Source: UMGS1696 sp963642885 (GTDB lineage: Bacteria > Bacillota > Clostridia > Oscillospirales > CAG-272). From it: 22,958 nt of DNA. Shown here piece after piece: positions 1 to 8,260 of the stretch. The notes under the pieces are model-generated. The model was given only the letters and a program-made list of their open reading frames with translations. It was not told the DNA's origin and did not search any database. How positions within the stretch are numbered: the first letter of the stretch is position 1; the number at the start of each line of letters is the position of its first letter. Made by a program: the position numbers and the translations under genes. The DNA is taken from NCBI GenBank assembly GCA_963642885.1, contig CAVIJI010000036.1, forward strand, positions 1 to 22,958, given 5' to 3'.

Positions 1-606
1 AACGAAGACGGCAGTCAGACACCGCCCGAGAAACCGAATAATGAAAGACCAGATGATACAACAGAGAAATACGACGAAGATAGTACCGATTCCGATAACT
101 TTGCAAACAGAGGCAAGGGCTTCGGCGGCTTCGGAAATTTCGGAGGCGGGGGCACGTTTAATGAAGAAGCCGAAGAAGGTGTGTACATAAAGATTTACGG
201 CGGAAACATTACGGTATCGGGAGGTAATGATGTTTTCGATTCAAACGGTACACTTGAAATTTTCGGCGGAAACATTACGGTAAAGAATAAAAATATGGTT
301 GTTTACGGTGATCCCGACTGCATAATCGACACAAACGGCACCGTTTCCATAAGCGGAGGAACATTTATCGCTTTTTCACGCGGAGAATCGTCTGCATCAC
401 AGGTAGTGTCGATTCCGAGCATAACCTTATCCGTAGAAGAAGACGGTACAGCGGTTTCGGTTGTGAATGAAAACGGTGAGATTGTTCTTGAAATACAGAA
501 TACCGAAAAATGCAGTGCACTTTATATTGCATCGGATAAACTGATCAGTGGAAACAAATATACGGTAACATGCGGCGAAGATAGCCGCGAAGTAACCGCA
601 AAGTAA
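1..606 (+). CDS. Carbohydrate-binding domain protein (Cthe_2159-like), 3' part only
   Basis: The reading frame is open from base 1 to the TAA at 604-606, so about 201 C-terminal residues are present and the start lies outside the window. The first 35 or so residues are a hydrophilic Pro/Asn/Asp/Glu-rich linker, followed near residues 37-53 by a Gly/Phe-rich stretch (repeated GFGG and FGGGG). Then come repeats of the type IYGGNITV, IFGGNITV, ISGGTFIA with GD and DTNG turns. This pattern of short strands with GG turns is typical of the right-handed beta-helix of the Cthe_2159 carbohydrate-binding family, whose members also often carry a Gly-rich insertion. Such proteins are normally exported and bind plant polysaccharide; the signal peptide would be in the missing N-terminus. 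The final 60 residues look like a small beta-sandwich-type tail. Family assignment is by recognition of the repeat pattern; the ligand is not predictable. Confidence 0.75.
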   Translation, partial: NEDGSQTPPEKPNNERPDDTTEKYDEDSTDSDNFANRGKGFGGFGNFGGGGTFNEEAEEGVYIKIYGGNITVSGGNDVFDSNGTLEIFGGNITVKNKNMVVYGDPDCIIDTNGTVSISGGTFIAFSRGESSASQVVSIPSITLSVEEDGTAVSVVNENGEIVLEIQNTEKCSALYIASDKLISGNKYTVTCGEDSREVTAK

Positions 607-612
607 AAGTAA

Positions 613-646
613 AGAAAAAAGACGCCTTTCGGCGCCTTTTTCTTTG
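613..646. terminator. Bidirectional intrinsic terminator between two convergent genes
   Basis: The stem AGACGCC/GGCGCCT (one A-C mismatch) has a TTTC loop. It is flanked by an A-run on the left and TTTTTCTTT on the right, so it can stop transcription of the carbohydrate-binding gene on the plus strand and of pepD on the minus strand. Confidence 0.8.
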
Positions 647-667
647 TCGATTAAACAGGGTGTGGTC

Positions 668-2101
668 TTACGCGTTTTTCAGTATCTCGACAACGATATC
701 CCATAATCTTGCGAGAGATGAAACCGAAAGAACTTCGTCGGGAGAATGGAGATTTCTTACATCGGGGCCGATAGAAATCATATCCATATCGTTTTTCTTT
801 GCTTTAAGCAATCCGCATTCGAGACCTGCATGAATTCCGATGATTTTCGCATCTATACCGAAAATGTTTTTTACGGAATCAATGTACAGCTTTTGCATTT
901 CGGAGTTTTCCGTATAATCCCATCCGGGATATCTGTCGGTATGCTTAACTTCGGAATCGGTGAGAAGTGCCGCGCATTCGATTATGTTTTGCATATCGTC
1001 AAGCTTTGATTCAACAGAGGAACGGGATGAAACGACAATTTCAAAACCGCATTCCGCTTTTCTGATAACGGCGAGATTCGAGGATGTCTCCACAAGTCCG
1101 GGAACGTTCTTGCTCATTGCCTTTACTCCGTTCGGGAGTATTTTAAGTAATGAAACAAGCTCGAGAGAGCGGCGATTTGACATGAATTCTGTATTTTCCG
1201 CGTGAGTAACGGTGATTTTAAAGTCTTTATCATCCGTAATAAGCTCACTACGTATCTTATCGGCTTCTATATTGAGTGCGGTGATAAACTTTTCATAATC
1301 TTTAACGGCGATAACGGCATGGCATTCACGCGGAATCGCATTATCACGATTTCCTCCGATGATTTCGGATATGCGCATATCACTGCTTTCATTTGCGGCG
1401 TACAGAAGTCTCGCCATCACCGCAACGGCACCCTTTCTTCCGATATTTATATCTGTGCCCGAATGACCGCCGAAGAGACCGCCTATCTCGATTAAAATTC
1501 GTGAATAATTGTCGGGAACTCTTTCATTATCCGCAGTGAAGAATACATGTGAACGAACACCGCCGGCACACGATACCGTTGCCTCGTATTCTCCCTCCGA
1601 GTCGAGGTTAACAAGACGGCTGGATTTCAGAACAGACGAATCAAAACCTCTCATGCCCGATAAGCCCGTCTCTTCTTCGGTAGTGAACAGGCACTCCAGT
1701 TCGGGATGAGGAAGATCGGAATCGAGGACGGCAAGCATTATCGCGACCGCGGTTCCGTCGTCGGCACCCAAGGTAGTTCCGTTAGCCGTCAGAAGATCTC
1801 CGTTCAAAATAAATTCGATTGGGTCGTGCAGAAAATCATGCTTTACTCCGCGGTTGGATTCGCATACCATATCAAGGTGTCCCTGAAGCATGATAGGCTT
1901 GCGGCTCTCATATCCGGGTGTTGCTTTAGCTCTTACCAACACGTTTCCCGATGCATCAATTGAAGCCTCATGGCCCAATGAAACGGCTGTAGAGCGTACG
2001 AATTCCGCGGCCGCGGCTTCGTTTCCGGATCCGCGGGGAATGTCCGAAATTTTTCTGAAATATTCAAAAACCTTTTTGGGTTCCAAATCTGTATATAACA
2101 T
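668..2101 (-). CDS. pepD: Aminoacyl-histidine dipeptidase (peptidase D, M20 family)
   Basis: This 477-residue protein is full length for PepD, the cytosolic di-zinc dipeptidase that cleaves Xaa-His and other dipeptides for amino-acid recycling. The M20 metal site is visible: H75 and D77 in LQGHLDMV, D114 in LGADDG, the Glu pair at 142-144 in TEEETG, D167 in NLDSEG, and the distal His452 in NLHSPDE. The middle part, about 190-380, corresponds to the lid/dimerisation insert of the family. The ATG at 2099-2101 has a good ribosome binding site (CGGAGGA in sense) seven bases upstream. It stands alone, convergent with the gene on its 3' side and divergent from ispD. A promoter with correct spacing lies 30-60 bases upstream. 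Substrate range cannot be read from sequence; M20 aminoacylhistidine dipeptidases are usually broad. Confidence 0.95.
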   Translation of the reverse strand: MLYTDLEPKKVFEYFRKISDIPRGSGNEAAAAEFVRSTAVSLGHEASIDASGNVLVRAKATPGYESRKPIMLQGHLDMVCESNRGVKHDFLHDPIEFILNGDLLTANGTTLGADDGTAVAIMLAVLDSDLPHPELECLFTTEEETGLSGMRGFDSSVLKSSRLVNLDSEGEYEATVSCAGGVRSHVFFTADNERVPDNYSRILIEIGGLFGGHSGTDINIGRKGAVAVMARLLYAANESSDMRISEIIGGNRDNAIPRECHAVIAVKDYEKFITALNIEADKIRSELITDDKDFKITVTHAENTEFMSNRRSLELVSLLKILPNGVKAMSKNVPGLVETSSNLAVIRKAECGFEIVVSSRSSVESKLDDMQNIIECAALLTDSEVKHTDRYPGWDYTENSEMQKLYIDSVKNIFGIDAKIIGIHAGLECGLLKAKKNDMDMISIGPDVRNLHSPDEVLSVSSLARLWDIVVEILKNA

Positions 2102-2132
2102 ATAAATCCTCCGAGTAATCTATTTGTATTGA

Positions 2133-2161
2133 ATTATATCACCGAAGTGATTTCAAATCAA
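2133..2161 (-). promoter_or_regulatory. pepD promoter
   Basis: Read on the minus strand: -35 TTGATT (2156-2161), 17-bp spacer, -10 TATAAT (2133-2138) preceded by TGA (extended -10). The spacer contains a small inverted repeat, ATCAC-N4-GTGAT (2138-2151). Confidence 0.75.
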
Positions 2162-2217
2162 GTGGCGCATTGTTACAAGTAAATTTAATTCTTGATATTT
2201 ATTTATCCGTATCTTTG

Positions 2218-2226
2218 TGATATAAT
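2218..2226 (+). promoter_or_regulatory. Extended -10 promoter of the ispD-ispF-rpe operon
   Basis: TGATATAAT is a perfect extended -10 (TATAAT at 2221-2226), 34 bases before the ispD start. There is no good -35 at 17 bp; the nearest match, TTGATA (2192-2197), is too far away, so recognition would depend on the TG element. Confidence 0.6.
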
Positions 2227-2259
2227 AATTCACGATAGATTATTATGGAGTAACAGCCA

Positions 2260-3012
2260 ATGGGACAATTATCCAATCTCGTAAAAACATTCTCGATGAG
2301 AGAAAATAAAAAGTTTAATTCGGCGGTAATTCTTGCGTCGGGAAACGGAAAAAGATTCGACAGTGAGCAAACAAAGCAGTTTGTGCTGCTTGACGGCATT
2401 CCCGTTTTTATCAGAAGTATATTGGCGTTTGAAAAAAGTGCGGCAACAGATGAAATTGTACTTGTAACACGTGAAGCGGATATAAGAGGATGCCGCAATT
2501 TAATCGATGATTACGGTATAACAAAGGTTACGCGTATAGTCGCGGGTGGAGATACACGGCAGGATTCGGCGAGAATCGGGTTCGAGGCGGTAAATCCCGC
2601 GTGCGGTTATGTTGCGATTCATGATGCGGCGAGGTGTCTTGTGACATCCGAAATGATTGACAGGACATTTGCGGAGGCATATGTTGTCGGAGCCGCGGCG
2701 TGCGGTACACATGCAACTGATACGATTAAAAAAGCAAATACGAGTAATAATATAACAGAAACCATAGACCGTGATGCTGTCTGGAGCGTACAGACACCAC
2801 AGATATTCATGGCGGAGATGTATCGTGCGGCGGTATATACGGCCGTTAAAGATAATTTTTCGGCTACGGATGATTGCGCACTGTGTGAGAGATTGGGCTT
2901 TAAGGTAAGGCTGGTAGACTGCGGTAAGACCAACATGAAAATAACATATCCTGAGGATATCGCCATAGCGAAAGCGATTCTTGATTATCGAAAGAACGAG
3001 GTGAGCCAATGA
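2260..3012 (+). CDS. ispD: 2-C-methyl-D-erythritol 4-phosphate cytidylyltransferase
   Basis: IspD transfers CMP from CTP to 2-C-methyl-D-erythritol 4-phosphate, the third step of the MEP route to isoprenoids. The 250 residues contain the family motifs in order: nucleotide loop SGNGKRF (27-33), TKQF with K39, GGDTRQDSARIG (97-108), HDAAR (121-125), TDTIK (153-157), QTPQIF (178-183), TDDCAL and the closing NMKITYPEDI. The loop reads A-S-G rather than the more usual A-A-G, and Cys126 stands where Pro commonly follows HDAAR; both are mild changes. The ATG at 2260 is preceded by GGAG at nine bases. The next ATG (2296) has no ribosome binding site, so the longer start is preferred even though it adds about 12 residues to the usual N-terminus. 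The stop codon overlaps the ispF start (ATGA). Confidence 0.95.
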   Translation: MGQLSNLVKTFSMRENKKFNSAVILASGNGKRFDSEQTKQFVLLDGIPVFIRSILAFEKSAATDEIVLVTREADIRGCRNLIDDYGITKVTRIVAGGDTRQDSARIGFEAVNPACGYVAIHDAARCLVTSEMIDRTFAEAYVVGAAACGTHATDTIKKANTSNNITETIDRDAVWSVQTPQIFMAEMYRAAVYTAVKDNFSATDDCALCERLGFKVRLVDCGKTNMKITYPEDIAIAKAILDYRKNEVSQ

Positions 3013-3488
3013 GAATAGGACACGGTTATGATGCTCATCGCTTTTGCGAGAGCAAGGAGCTTGTCATAGGCGGTGTACATATAGAATCGGAGCTCGGCTT
3101 GCTTGCACATTCCGACGGAGATGTCCTTGTTCATGCATTAATCGATTCATTGCTCGGAGCGGCGGGAGAGCGTGACATAGGCTTCAATTTTCCCGATAAC
3201 GACAATGAGTATTACAATATCGACAGCTGTATTTTACTGAAAAAAACAGCCGACATAATAGCCGAGGACGGATTCGAAATAGAGTATGCCGATATGACGG
3301 TTATCGCTCAAAAGCCGAAGCTTAATCCGTATATTACGTCGATGCGCGAGAAAATCGCGTCGGTACTCTCGATACCCGTCGAAAGGCTGAACATTAAAGC
3401 AACAACCGAGGAAAAGATGGGCTTTACCGGACGAGGAGAGGGAATATCGGCCCATGCGGTGTGCTTGCTTCGGGAAAAAGTCATATAG
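3009..3488 (+). CDS. ispF: 2-C-methyl-D-erythritol 2,4-cyclodiphosphate synthase
   Basis: IspF closes the cyclodiphosphate ring two steps after IspD in the MEP pathway. At 159 residues it is the normal length. The metal ligands D8, H10 and H42 sit at the same positions as in characterised enzymes (GHGYDAH, then DVLVHAL). The substrate loop GERDIGFNFPDND (53-65) and the C-terminal signature KATTEEKMGFTGRGEGI are intact. Its ATG overlaps the ispD stop by four bases (ATGA), with GAGGTG just upstream, implying translational coupling. In some bacteria ispD and ispF are fused; here they are separate but overlapping. Confidence 0.97.
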   Translation: MRIGHGYDAHRFCESKELVIGGVHIESELGLLAHSDGDVLVHALIDSLLGAAGERDIGFNFPDNDNEYYNIDSCILLKKTADIIAEDGFEIEYADMTVIAQKPKLNPYITSMREKIASVLSIPVERLNIKATTEEKMGFTGRGEGISAHAVCLLREKVI

Positions 3489-3502
3489 AGGAAGATATAG
3501 TT

Positions 3503-4180
3503 ATGAAAATCAAAATGTCTCCATCGCTTCTTGCATGTGATTTTTTACATCTTGCCGATGAAGTGAAACGTGCCGAGAAAGCGGGGTGCGATATGCTTCA
3601 TTGTGATGTAATGGATGGAATTTATGTACCCAATATAAGCTTCGGTTTTGATATAATAAAGAAAATTCATTCGATTACCTCTTTACCGCTTGATGTCCAT
3701 ATGATGACTGCGGCACCGCAGAAGTATATCGATGTTTTATGCGAATCAGGTGCGGCTTCGGTGACAATACACAGCGATGTTTTGACGAAAGCGCAGTTGA
3801 CGGAAACTTTAAAGCATATACGGAGCCTCGGAATGAAGTCTGCGTTATCACTCAAGCCGATGTGTCCCGCATCGGATGTTTTCGATCTTGTGGAATATTG
3901 CGATATGATTCTCGTGATGACTGTCGAACCGGGATTCGGAGGACAAAAATTCATGACATCCATGCTTCCTAAAATCAGGGAAATAAGGGATTATCTCGAT
4001 AAAAATAAACCCGAATGTGAAATAGAGGTCGACGGCGGTATAGGAGAGTCCACCATTGCGGACTCGGCTGAAGCGGGTGCCAATGTTTTTGTTGTCGGAA
4101 CAGCATCGTTTAAATCCGCCGATATGGGTGCGGCTCTCGATAAGATGGCGGCCGTTGCCGAAACTTCATACAATAAGTAG
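3503..4180 (+). CDS. rpe: Ribulose-phosphate 3-epimerase
   Basis: Rpe interconverts D-ribulose 5-phosphate and D-xylulose 5-phosphate in the pentose phosphate pathway. The TIM-barrel motifs are all present: HCDVMDG (metal ligands H33, D35), DVHMM (H66), TVEPGFGGQKF (140-150) and VDGGI (D177). The frame extends back to an ATG at 3461 inside ispF. However, the ATG at 3503 follows AGGAAG and gives the family's usual start (MKIKMSPSLLACDF) and a normal 225 residues, so 3503 is chosen. It follows ispF by 14 bases and is last in the operon. Rpe beside MEP genes is metabolically sensible, since the pentose phosphate pool interconverts with the glyceraldehyde 3-phosphate used by the MEP route, but this link is inference. 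Confidence 0.95.
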   Translation: MKIKMSPSLLACDFLHLADEVKRAEKAGCDMLHCDVMDGIYVPNISFGFDIIKKIHSITSLPLDVHMMTAAPQKYIDVLCESGAASVTIHSDVLTKAQLTETLKHIRSLGMKSALSLKPMCPASDVFDLVEYCDMILVMTVEPGFGGQKFMTSMLPKIREIRDYLDKNKPECEIEVDGGIGESTIADSAEAGANVFVVGTASFKSADMGAALDKMAAVAETSYNK

Positions 4181-4192
4181 AATACTGACGGT

Positions 4193-4264
4193 AAAACTCC
4201 GATGTAAGTGTTTTGTAATGACGGCTATATACCGAGTTACACATTGCTTATTTGGGAGTTTTTT
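4193..4264 (+). terminator. Probable terminator after rpe
   Basis: An outer stem AAAACTCC (4193-4200) with GGAGTTTT (4255-4262), followed by further Ts, encloses shorter pairings: TAAG/CTTA and GTAA/TTAC. The stem is AT-rich with internal loops, so it is less certain than the others in the window. Confidence 0.5.
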
Positions 4265-4423
4265 ACGTATCCGATAGGACAATTCCGAATATTTCGGGGT
4301 ATGTAAAGCCGTATAAAAAGCAATTGTAAAATTTGGCGGAATCATACTGATTTATTATGCGTAATTCTATGTGAAATCACAAATCAAAAATTGAATGCGG
4401 TTGTTTAAAATTTGAGTAAAATA
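4265..4423. other. Non-coding remainder of the rpe-prs intergenic region
   Basis: The whole gap from 4181 to 4499 is 319 bases. Apart from the terminator on its left and the promoter on its right, I see only a short inverted repeat, CCGAA-TAT-TTCGG (4285-4297), and AT-rich sequence. No open frame here has a ribosome binding site. Confidence 0.5.
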
Positions 4424-4432
4424 TGGTATAAT
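4424..4432 (+). promoter_or_regulatory. Extended -10 promoter of the prs-argS-yebC operon
   Basis: TGGTATAAT (TATAAT at 4427-4432) matches the extended -10. A weak TTGTTT at 4401-4406 lies 20 bp upstream. The transcript would have a leader of about 60 bases before the prs ATG. Confidence 0.65.
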
Positions 4433-4499
4433 ACTAAAGGATAATGCAGTTTGTTCTGCTCGTTTATTAAAATATAATATTGTTACAAAGGGGTAAATT

Positions 4500-5639
4500 A
4501 TGAGTGACAGCTTGTTCGGAGAGCTTTCAGTTATCGGAATGAAGGGTTGTGATAAGTTCATTAACCAGGTCGATTACTATCTTCGGGAGTGGCGTAATCA
4601 CGATGATGACAGTACGTTCATCACTACTGCCGACTGCCCGCGATTCGGTTCGGGTGAAGCAAAGGGTATGCTTCATAACACGATGAGAGGTCATGATGTA
4701 TTTATTATATGTGACTGCTTCAACTACGGTGAAACATACCGTATGTACGGAAAAGAAGTTCCTATGAGCCCCGATGATCATTTCCAGGATTTAAAGCGTA
4801 TTATAGCGGCTATTGCGGGTAAGGCGAGACGTATTACTGTTATTATGCCTATGCTTTACGAAGGCAGACAGGATAAGCGGTCATCACGTGAGTCTCTTGA
4901 CTGTGCTATAGCACTCCAAGAGCTTGCAAATATGGGTGTTAACAATATCATAACCTTTGATGCACATGATACCAGAGTATCAAACGCCATTCCTTTGACC
5001 GGCTTCGACAATATTAAGCCTACATACCAGATGCTCAAGGCCATTGTAAGAGATGTACCGGATATTTCCTTTGCACATGACGATATAATGATAATCTCTC
5101 CCGACGAAGGTGCGATTAAACGTACAATGTACTATGCGTCCGTTATGGGTATAGAGCTCGGTATGTTCTACAAGAGACGCAACTATTCCGTTATCGTAGA
5201 CGGAAAGAACCCCATAGAAGCACATGAATATCTCGGCTCAGACCTCAAGGGCAAGGATGCGATTATCGTAGATGATATGATTGCTTCCGGAGACTCGATT
5301 ATCGACGTAGCAAAACAGCTCAAGGGAAAAGGCGCAAAGAGAATTTTCTTCTTTGTAACCTTCGGTTTGTTTACAAACGGTTTTGAAGTATTCGATAAAG
5401 CGTATGAAGAAGGACTGTTTACGAAGTGCTTTACAACCAACCTCATTTACCATCCCGAAGAACTTAACAAGAAGGAATGGTATTCCGAGGTTAATATGTG
5501 CAAGTATGTGGCACTGATAATCGATACACTTAATCGTGACCGTTCCATCAGCACGCTTTTGAACCCCGCCAAGAAGATACACAATATACTCGAGGAGCAG
5601 AACATTAAGAATCAGCTTCAGCAGAAAATAGAACTTTAA
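4500..5639 (+). CDS. prs: Ribose-phosphate pyrophosphokinase, long divergent form
   Basis: The protein is a PRPP synthetase homologue, an enzyme that makes phosphoribosyl pyrophosphate from ribose 5-phosphate and ATP for nucleotide, His and Trp synthesis. It has 379 residues against about 315 for the classical enzyme. Recognisable elements are the flexible-loop segment YEGRQDKRSSRES (120-132), FDAHDTRV with H156, SPDEGAIKR (200-208), YKRRN (K225, R226) and the PRPP-binding loop VDDMIASGDS (257-266). The classical loop reads VDDMIDTAGT, so this one has lost the second acidic residue and reads SGDS instead of TAGT. Extra length lies in the N-terminal 60 residues and in the C-terminal tail (about 345-379). 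AAGGGG precedes the ATG by seven bases. It heads an operon with argS (17-base gap). PRPP synthesis is likely but less secure than for a classical Prs; a second prs elsewhere in the genome is possible. Confidence 0.85.
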   Translation: MSDSLFGELSVIGMKGCDKFINQVDYYLREWRNHDDDSTFITTADCPRFGSGEAKGMLHNTMRGHDVFIICDCFNYGETYRMYGKEVPMSPDDHFQDLKRIIAAIAGKARRITVIMPMLYEGRQDKRSSRESLDCAIALQELANMGVNNIITFDAHDTRVSNAIPLTGFDNIKPTYQMLKAIVRDVPDISFAHDDIMIISPDEGAIKRTMYYASVMGIELGMFYKRRNYSVIVDGKNPIEAHEYLGSDLKGKDAIIVDDMIASGDSIIDVAKQLKGKGAKRIFFFVTFGLFTNGFEVFDKAYEEGLFTKCFTTNLIYHPEELNKKEWYSEVNMCKYVALIIDTLNRDRSISTLLNPAKKIHNILEEQNIKNQLQQKIEL

Positions 5640-5656
5640 TATATATCGGAGAGAAT

Positions 5657-7372
5657 ATGCAATATTTTAAAATGAGTGCGGCCGAGAAAATAGCCGAGGC
5701 AGCACAGAAATTGTCAACCGACGTATGTCTGACATCGGAAGACATACTTGCTATGTTAGAATATCCTCCAGACTCCTCTATGGGCGACATTGCGTTTCCG
5801 TGCTTCAGACTTTCTAAAATAATGAGAAACGCTCCTCCTAAGATAGCGGCTTCGCTGGCACAGATGATAGGAGATTTCGGAATAGGATCGGCAGCGGCGG
5901 TTGGCGGTTACTTGAATTTTAAAATATCGCCCGAATATCTTGCGGATCATGTACTCGGCGAGATAGAAGAAAAAGGTGAAAGGTACGGCTCATCAAATGA
6001 GGGAGAAGGGAAGACGGTTGTTCTCGACTATTCCTCACCTAATATATGCAAGCCTTTCCATATCGGGCATCTCGGAACGACTGTCATCGGTCATTCGTTA
6101 AAGCTTCTCCATGAATTTGCCGGATACAATTGCGTAGGCATTAACCATTTAGGTGACTGGGGAACCCAGTTCGGTAAGCAGATAGTCGCTTACAGAAAAT
6201 GGGGAGACCGCGAAACAATCGAAAAAGGCGGAATCGATGAACTCGTAAAAATTTACGTAAAGTTCCACGAAGAAGCGGAAAAAGATCCTGCGCTTAACGA
6301 TGAAGCAAGAAACGAATTCCACAAGCTCGAAGAAGGAGACAAGGAAAACTTAGAGCTTTGGAAATGGTTTGTTCAGGTATCGATGCAGGAATACGAAAAA
6401 ACGTATAAACAGCTGGGTATTTCGTTCGACTCATATAAGGGCGAATCGTTCTACATGGATAAGGTACAAGCTCAGGTAGAGGTTTTACGTGATAAGGGAC
6501 TTCTTAAGCTCGATGACGGTGCGTCGATTGTCGATTTATCCGAATACAATATGCCTCCGTGCCTCATACTTAAAAAGGACGGTTCGACGATTTATCCCGC
6601 TCGTGACATTGCCGCAGCGGTTTACCGCAAGCAAACCTACGATTTCGACAAGTGTATATACATAACGTCGTCCGCTCAGAGCCTGCATTTTGCTCAATGG
6701 TTTAAGGTAATCGAGCTTGCCGGCTATGATTGGTATGGGAAGCTTGTTCATGTTCCTTACGGTACGGTTTCCATTGACGGAGCCAAGCTGGCTACCAGAA
6801 CAGGTAATATTGTTCTTCTCAAGGATTTGTTCCGTCAGTCGGTTGAAAAGGTCGGAGAGATAATGAATGAAAAGAATCCCGATCTTGAGAACAAGGAATC
6901 CGTCGCCGAGGCTGTCGGAGTCGGCGCGATTGTCTTTAATTATCTGTATAACAGCAGAATTAAAGATATTAACTTCAGTCTCGAGCAGGCACTCAGCTTC
7001 GAAGGAAACACGGGCCCGTATGCACAGTATACGTATGCGAGAACGTGCAGTATCCTCGCAAAGGCAGATGAAGCAGGTATTAAAGGCAATGGAGGACACA
7101 TTACACACAAGAGTGAAGAAGAATTGCTCAAGACATTGTCGATGTTCCCCGAGAAGGTTCAAAATGCGATAAACGAGTATGAACCTTCGGATATTACACG
7201 ATATATAATCGATGTTTGTACGGCATTCAATCACTTCTATCGTGACTGTCCGATAGTTACAGCCGATGATAAGGATGCAAGAGAATTCAGAATCAGAGTT
7301 ACAAGAGCTGCTAAGAATGTGCTTGGTACGGCACTGCACCTTATTTGTTTAAAGACACCCGAAAAAATATAA
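5657..7372 (+). CDS. argS: Arginine--tRNA ligase
   Basis: ArgRS is the class I synthetase that charges tRNA-Arg. The 571-residue protein has the N-terminal Add1 domain (1-110, with SMGDIAFPCF), the HIGH signature in SSPNICKPFHIGHLG (HIGH at 135-138), and DWGTQFGKQ. In place of KMSKS it has the degenerate segment IDGAKLATRTGNI, as is usual for ArgRS. The C-terminal DALR anticodon-binding domain begins near GPYAQYTYAR (about 453 onward). The chosen ATG has GGAGAG seven bases upstream; a second ATG five codons in has none. It lies 17 bases after prs and 21 bases before yebC, which implies one transcript. No T-box is visible before it, so charging-level control, if any, would act at the prs promoter. 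Confidence 0.96.
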   Translation: MQYFKMSAAEKIAEAAQKLSTDVCLTSEDILAMLEYPPDSSMGDIAFPCFRLSKIMRNAPPKIAASLAQMIGDFGIGSAAAVGGYLNFKISPEYLADHVLGEIEEKGERYGSSNEGEGKTVVLDYSSPNICKPFHIGHLGTTVIGHSLKLLHEFAGYNCVGINHLGDWGTQFGKQIVAYRKWGDRETIEKGGIDELVKIYVKFHEEAEKDPALNDEARNEFHKLEEGDKENLELWKWFVQVSMQEYEKTYKQLGISFDSYKGESFYMDKVQAQVEVLRDKGLLKLDDGASIVDLSEYNMPPCLILKKDGSTIYPARDIAAAVYRKQTYDFDKCIYITSSAQSLHFAQWFKVIELAGYDWYGKLVHVPYGTVSIDGAKLATRTGNIVLLKDLFRQSVEKVGEIMNEKNPDLENKESVAEAVGVGAIVFNYLYNSRIKDINFSLEQALSFEGNTGPYAQYTYARTCSILAKADEAGIKGNGGHITHKSEEELLKTLSMFPEKVQNAINEYEPSDITRYIIDVCTAFNHFYRDCPIVTADDKDAREFRIRVTRAAKNVLGTALHLICLKTPEKI

Positions 7373-7393
7373 TATAAAATATATGAGGTTAAT

Positions 7394-8131
7394 ATGTCAG
7401 GACATAGCAAATGGAATAATATAAAAAATAAAAAAGAAAAAACCGATGCTCAAAAGGGTAAGGTATTTACTAAAATAGGCAAAGAGATTCAGATGTGCGT
7501 ACGTGAAGGCGGCGGAGACCCGAATACAAACGGAAAGCTTCGTGACCTTATTGCGAAGGCAAAAGCAAATAACGTTCCGAACGACAATATCGATCGTGCA
7601 ATAAAGAAAGCTCTCGGTGCGGACAGTATCCAGTATGAAGAAATCATTTATGAAGGCTACGGCCCGTCAGGTGTAGCTGTTATTGTCGAGACCGCAACCG
7701 ACTCGAGAAACCGTACTGCTTCCGATGTGCGCCATTTCTTCGATAAATACGGCGGAAATTTAGGTGCTTCCGGTTGTGTATCGTATATGTTTGACGATAA
7801 GGGTGTTATCATTCTTCTTAAGGAAGATAACGAAGGTGTTGACGAAGATGCACTTATGGAAGCTGCTCTCGAAGCAGGCGCCGAAGATTTCTCATCCGAT
7901 GAAGATACCTACGAAATAACCACAGAGCCCGATGATGTATATGCGATCCGTGAAGCGCTCGAAAAGCTCGGTTATAAGGTAGAATCCGCAGAAGAAGATA
8001 AGATTCCTCAGAATTACGTAACTCTCGAAAATGAGGACGACATTAAGAATATGAACCTTCTCATCGAGCATCTCGAAGACAGCGATGATGTTCAGGAAAT
8101 CTATCACAACTGGGAAAACTGCGACGACTAA
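7394..8131 (+). CDS. yebC: YebC/TACO1 family protein
   Basis: The protein has 245 residues, normal for the family, and opens with the hallmark MSGHSKWNNIKNKKEKTDAQK, followed by the conserved YEGYGPSGVAVIVE and the GG(N)LGASGCVSYMF segment. Acidic patches (residues about 140-180 and the C-terminus) are typical. The family was long annotated as transcriptional regulators (PmpR in Pseudomonas). More recent work on bacterial YebC paralogues and mitochondrial TACO1 points to relief of ribosome stalling on difficult sequences such as proline runs. GAGG precedes the ATG. It is the last gene of the operon and is followed by a very strong terminator. Placement after argS fits a translation role, though that is only contextual. 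Confidence 0.95.
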   Translation: MSGHSKWNNIKNKKEKTDAQKGKVFTKIGKEIQMCVREGGGDPNTNGKLRDLIAKAKANNVPNDNIDRAIKKALGADSIQYEEIIYEGYGPSGVAVIVETATDSRNRTASDVRHFFDKYGGNLGASGCVSYMFDDKGVIILLKEDNEGVDEDALMEAALEAGAEDFSSDEDTYEITTEPDDVYAIREALEKLGYKVESAEEDKIPQNYVTLENEDDIKNMNLLIEHLEDSDDVQEIYHNWENCDD

Positions 8132-8155
8132 GATAGTTTAAGCAAAGCTAAATAG

Positions 8156-8194
8156 AAAAGTGTGCCCGAAGTCAGAACTTCGGGCACACTTTTT
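8156..8194 (+). terminator. Strong intrinsic terminator after yebC
   Basis: A 17-bp perfect stem (8156-8172 with 8177-8193) containing GTGTGCCCGAAGT, with a four-base loop and ending in TTTTT. The A-run on the left makes it usable on the minus strand too. Confidence 0.92.
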
Positions 8195-8207
8195 GTGTGA
8201 AAACAAA

Positions 8208-8241
8208 AAAAGGGATATCGACACTTGTCGATATCCCTTTT
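8208..8241 (-). terminator. Intrinsic terminator after the PFOR gene
   Basis: A perfect stem AAAAGGGATATCGAC (8208-8222) with GTCGATATCCCTTTT (8227-8241) and a four-base loop. On the minus strand it ends in a run of Ts. It stands next to the yebC terminator, so the convergent pair has two separate stem-loops. Confidence 0.9.
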
Positions 8242-8260
8242 GAATCAATGCGGGAAAATA

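Noticed and set aside
116..155. Gly/Phe-rich run as a DNA tandem repeat
   Set aside because: It is a short low-complexity protein stretch, expected for this carbohydrate-binding family, without exact DNA repeats.
2500..3009. Long open frames antisense to ispD, and similar ones antisense to argS (6536-7339) and PFOR (several, 8849-10738)
   Set aside because: They lie fully within well-supported genes on the other strand, lack convincing ribosome binding sites, and their translations show no family motifs. They reflect codon bias of the real genes.
3461..3502. N-terminal extension of rpe from an upstream ATG
   Set aside because: It would overlap ispF and adds residues not seen in the family; the ATG at 3503 has the ribosome binding site and the conserved start.
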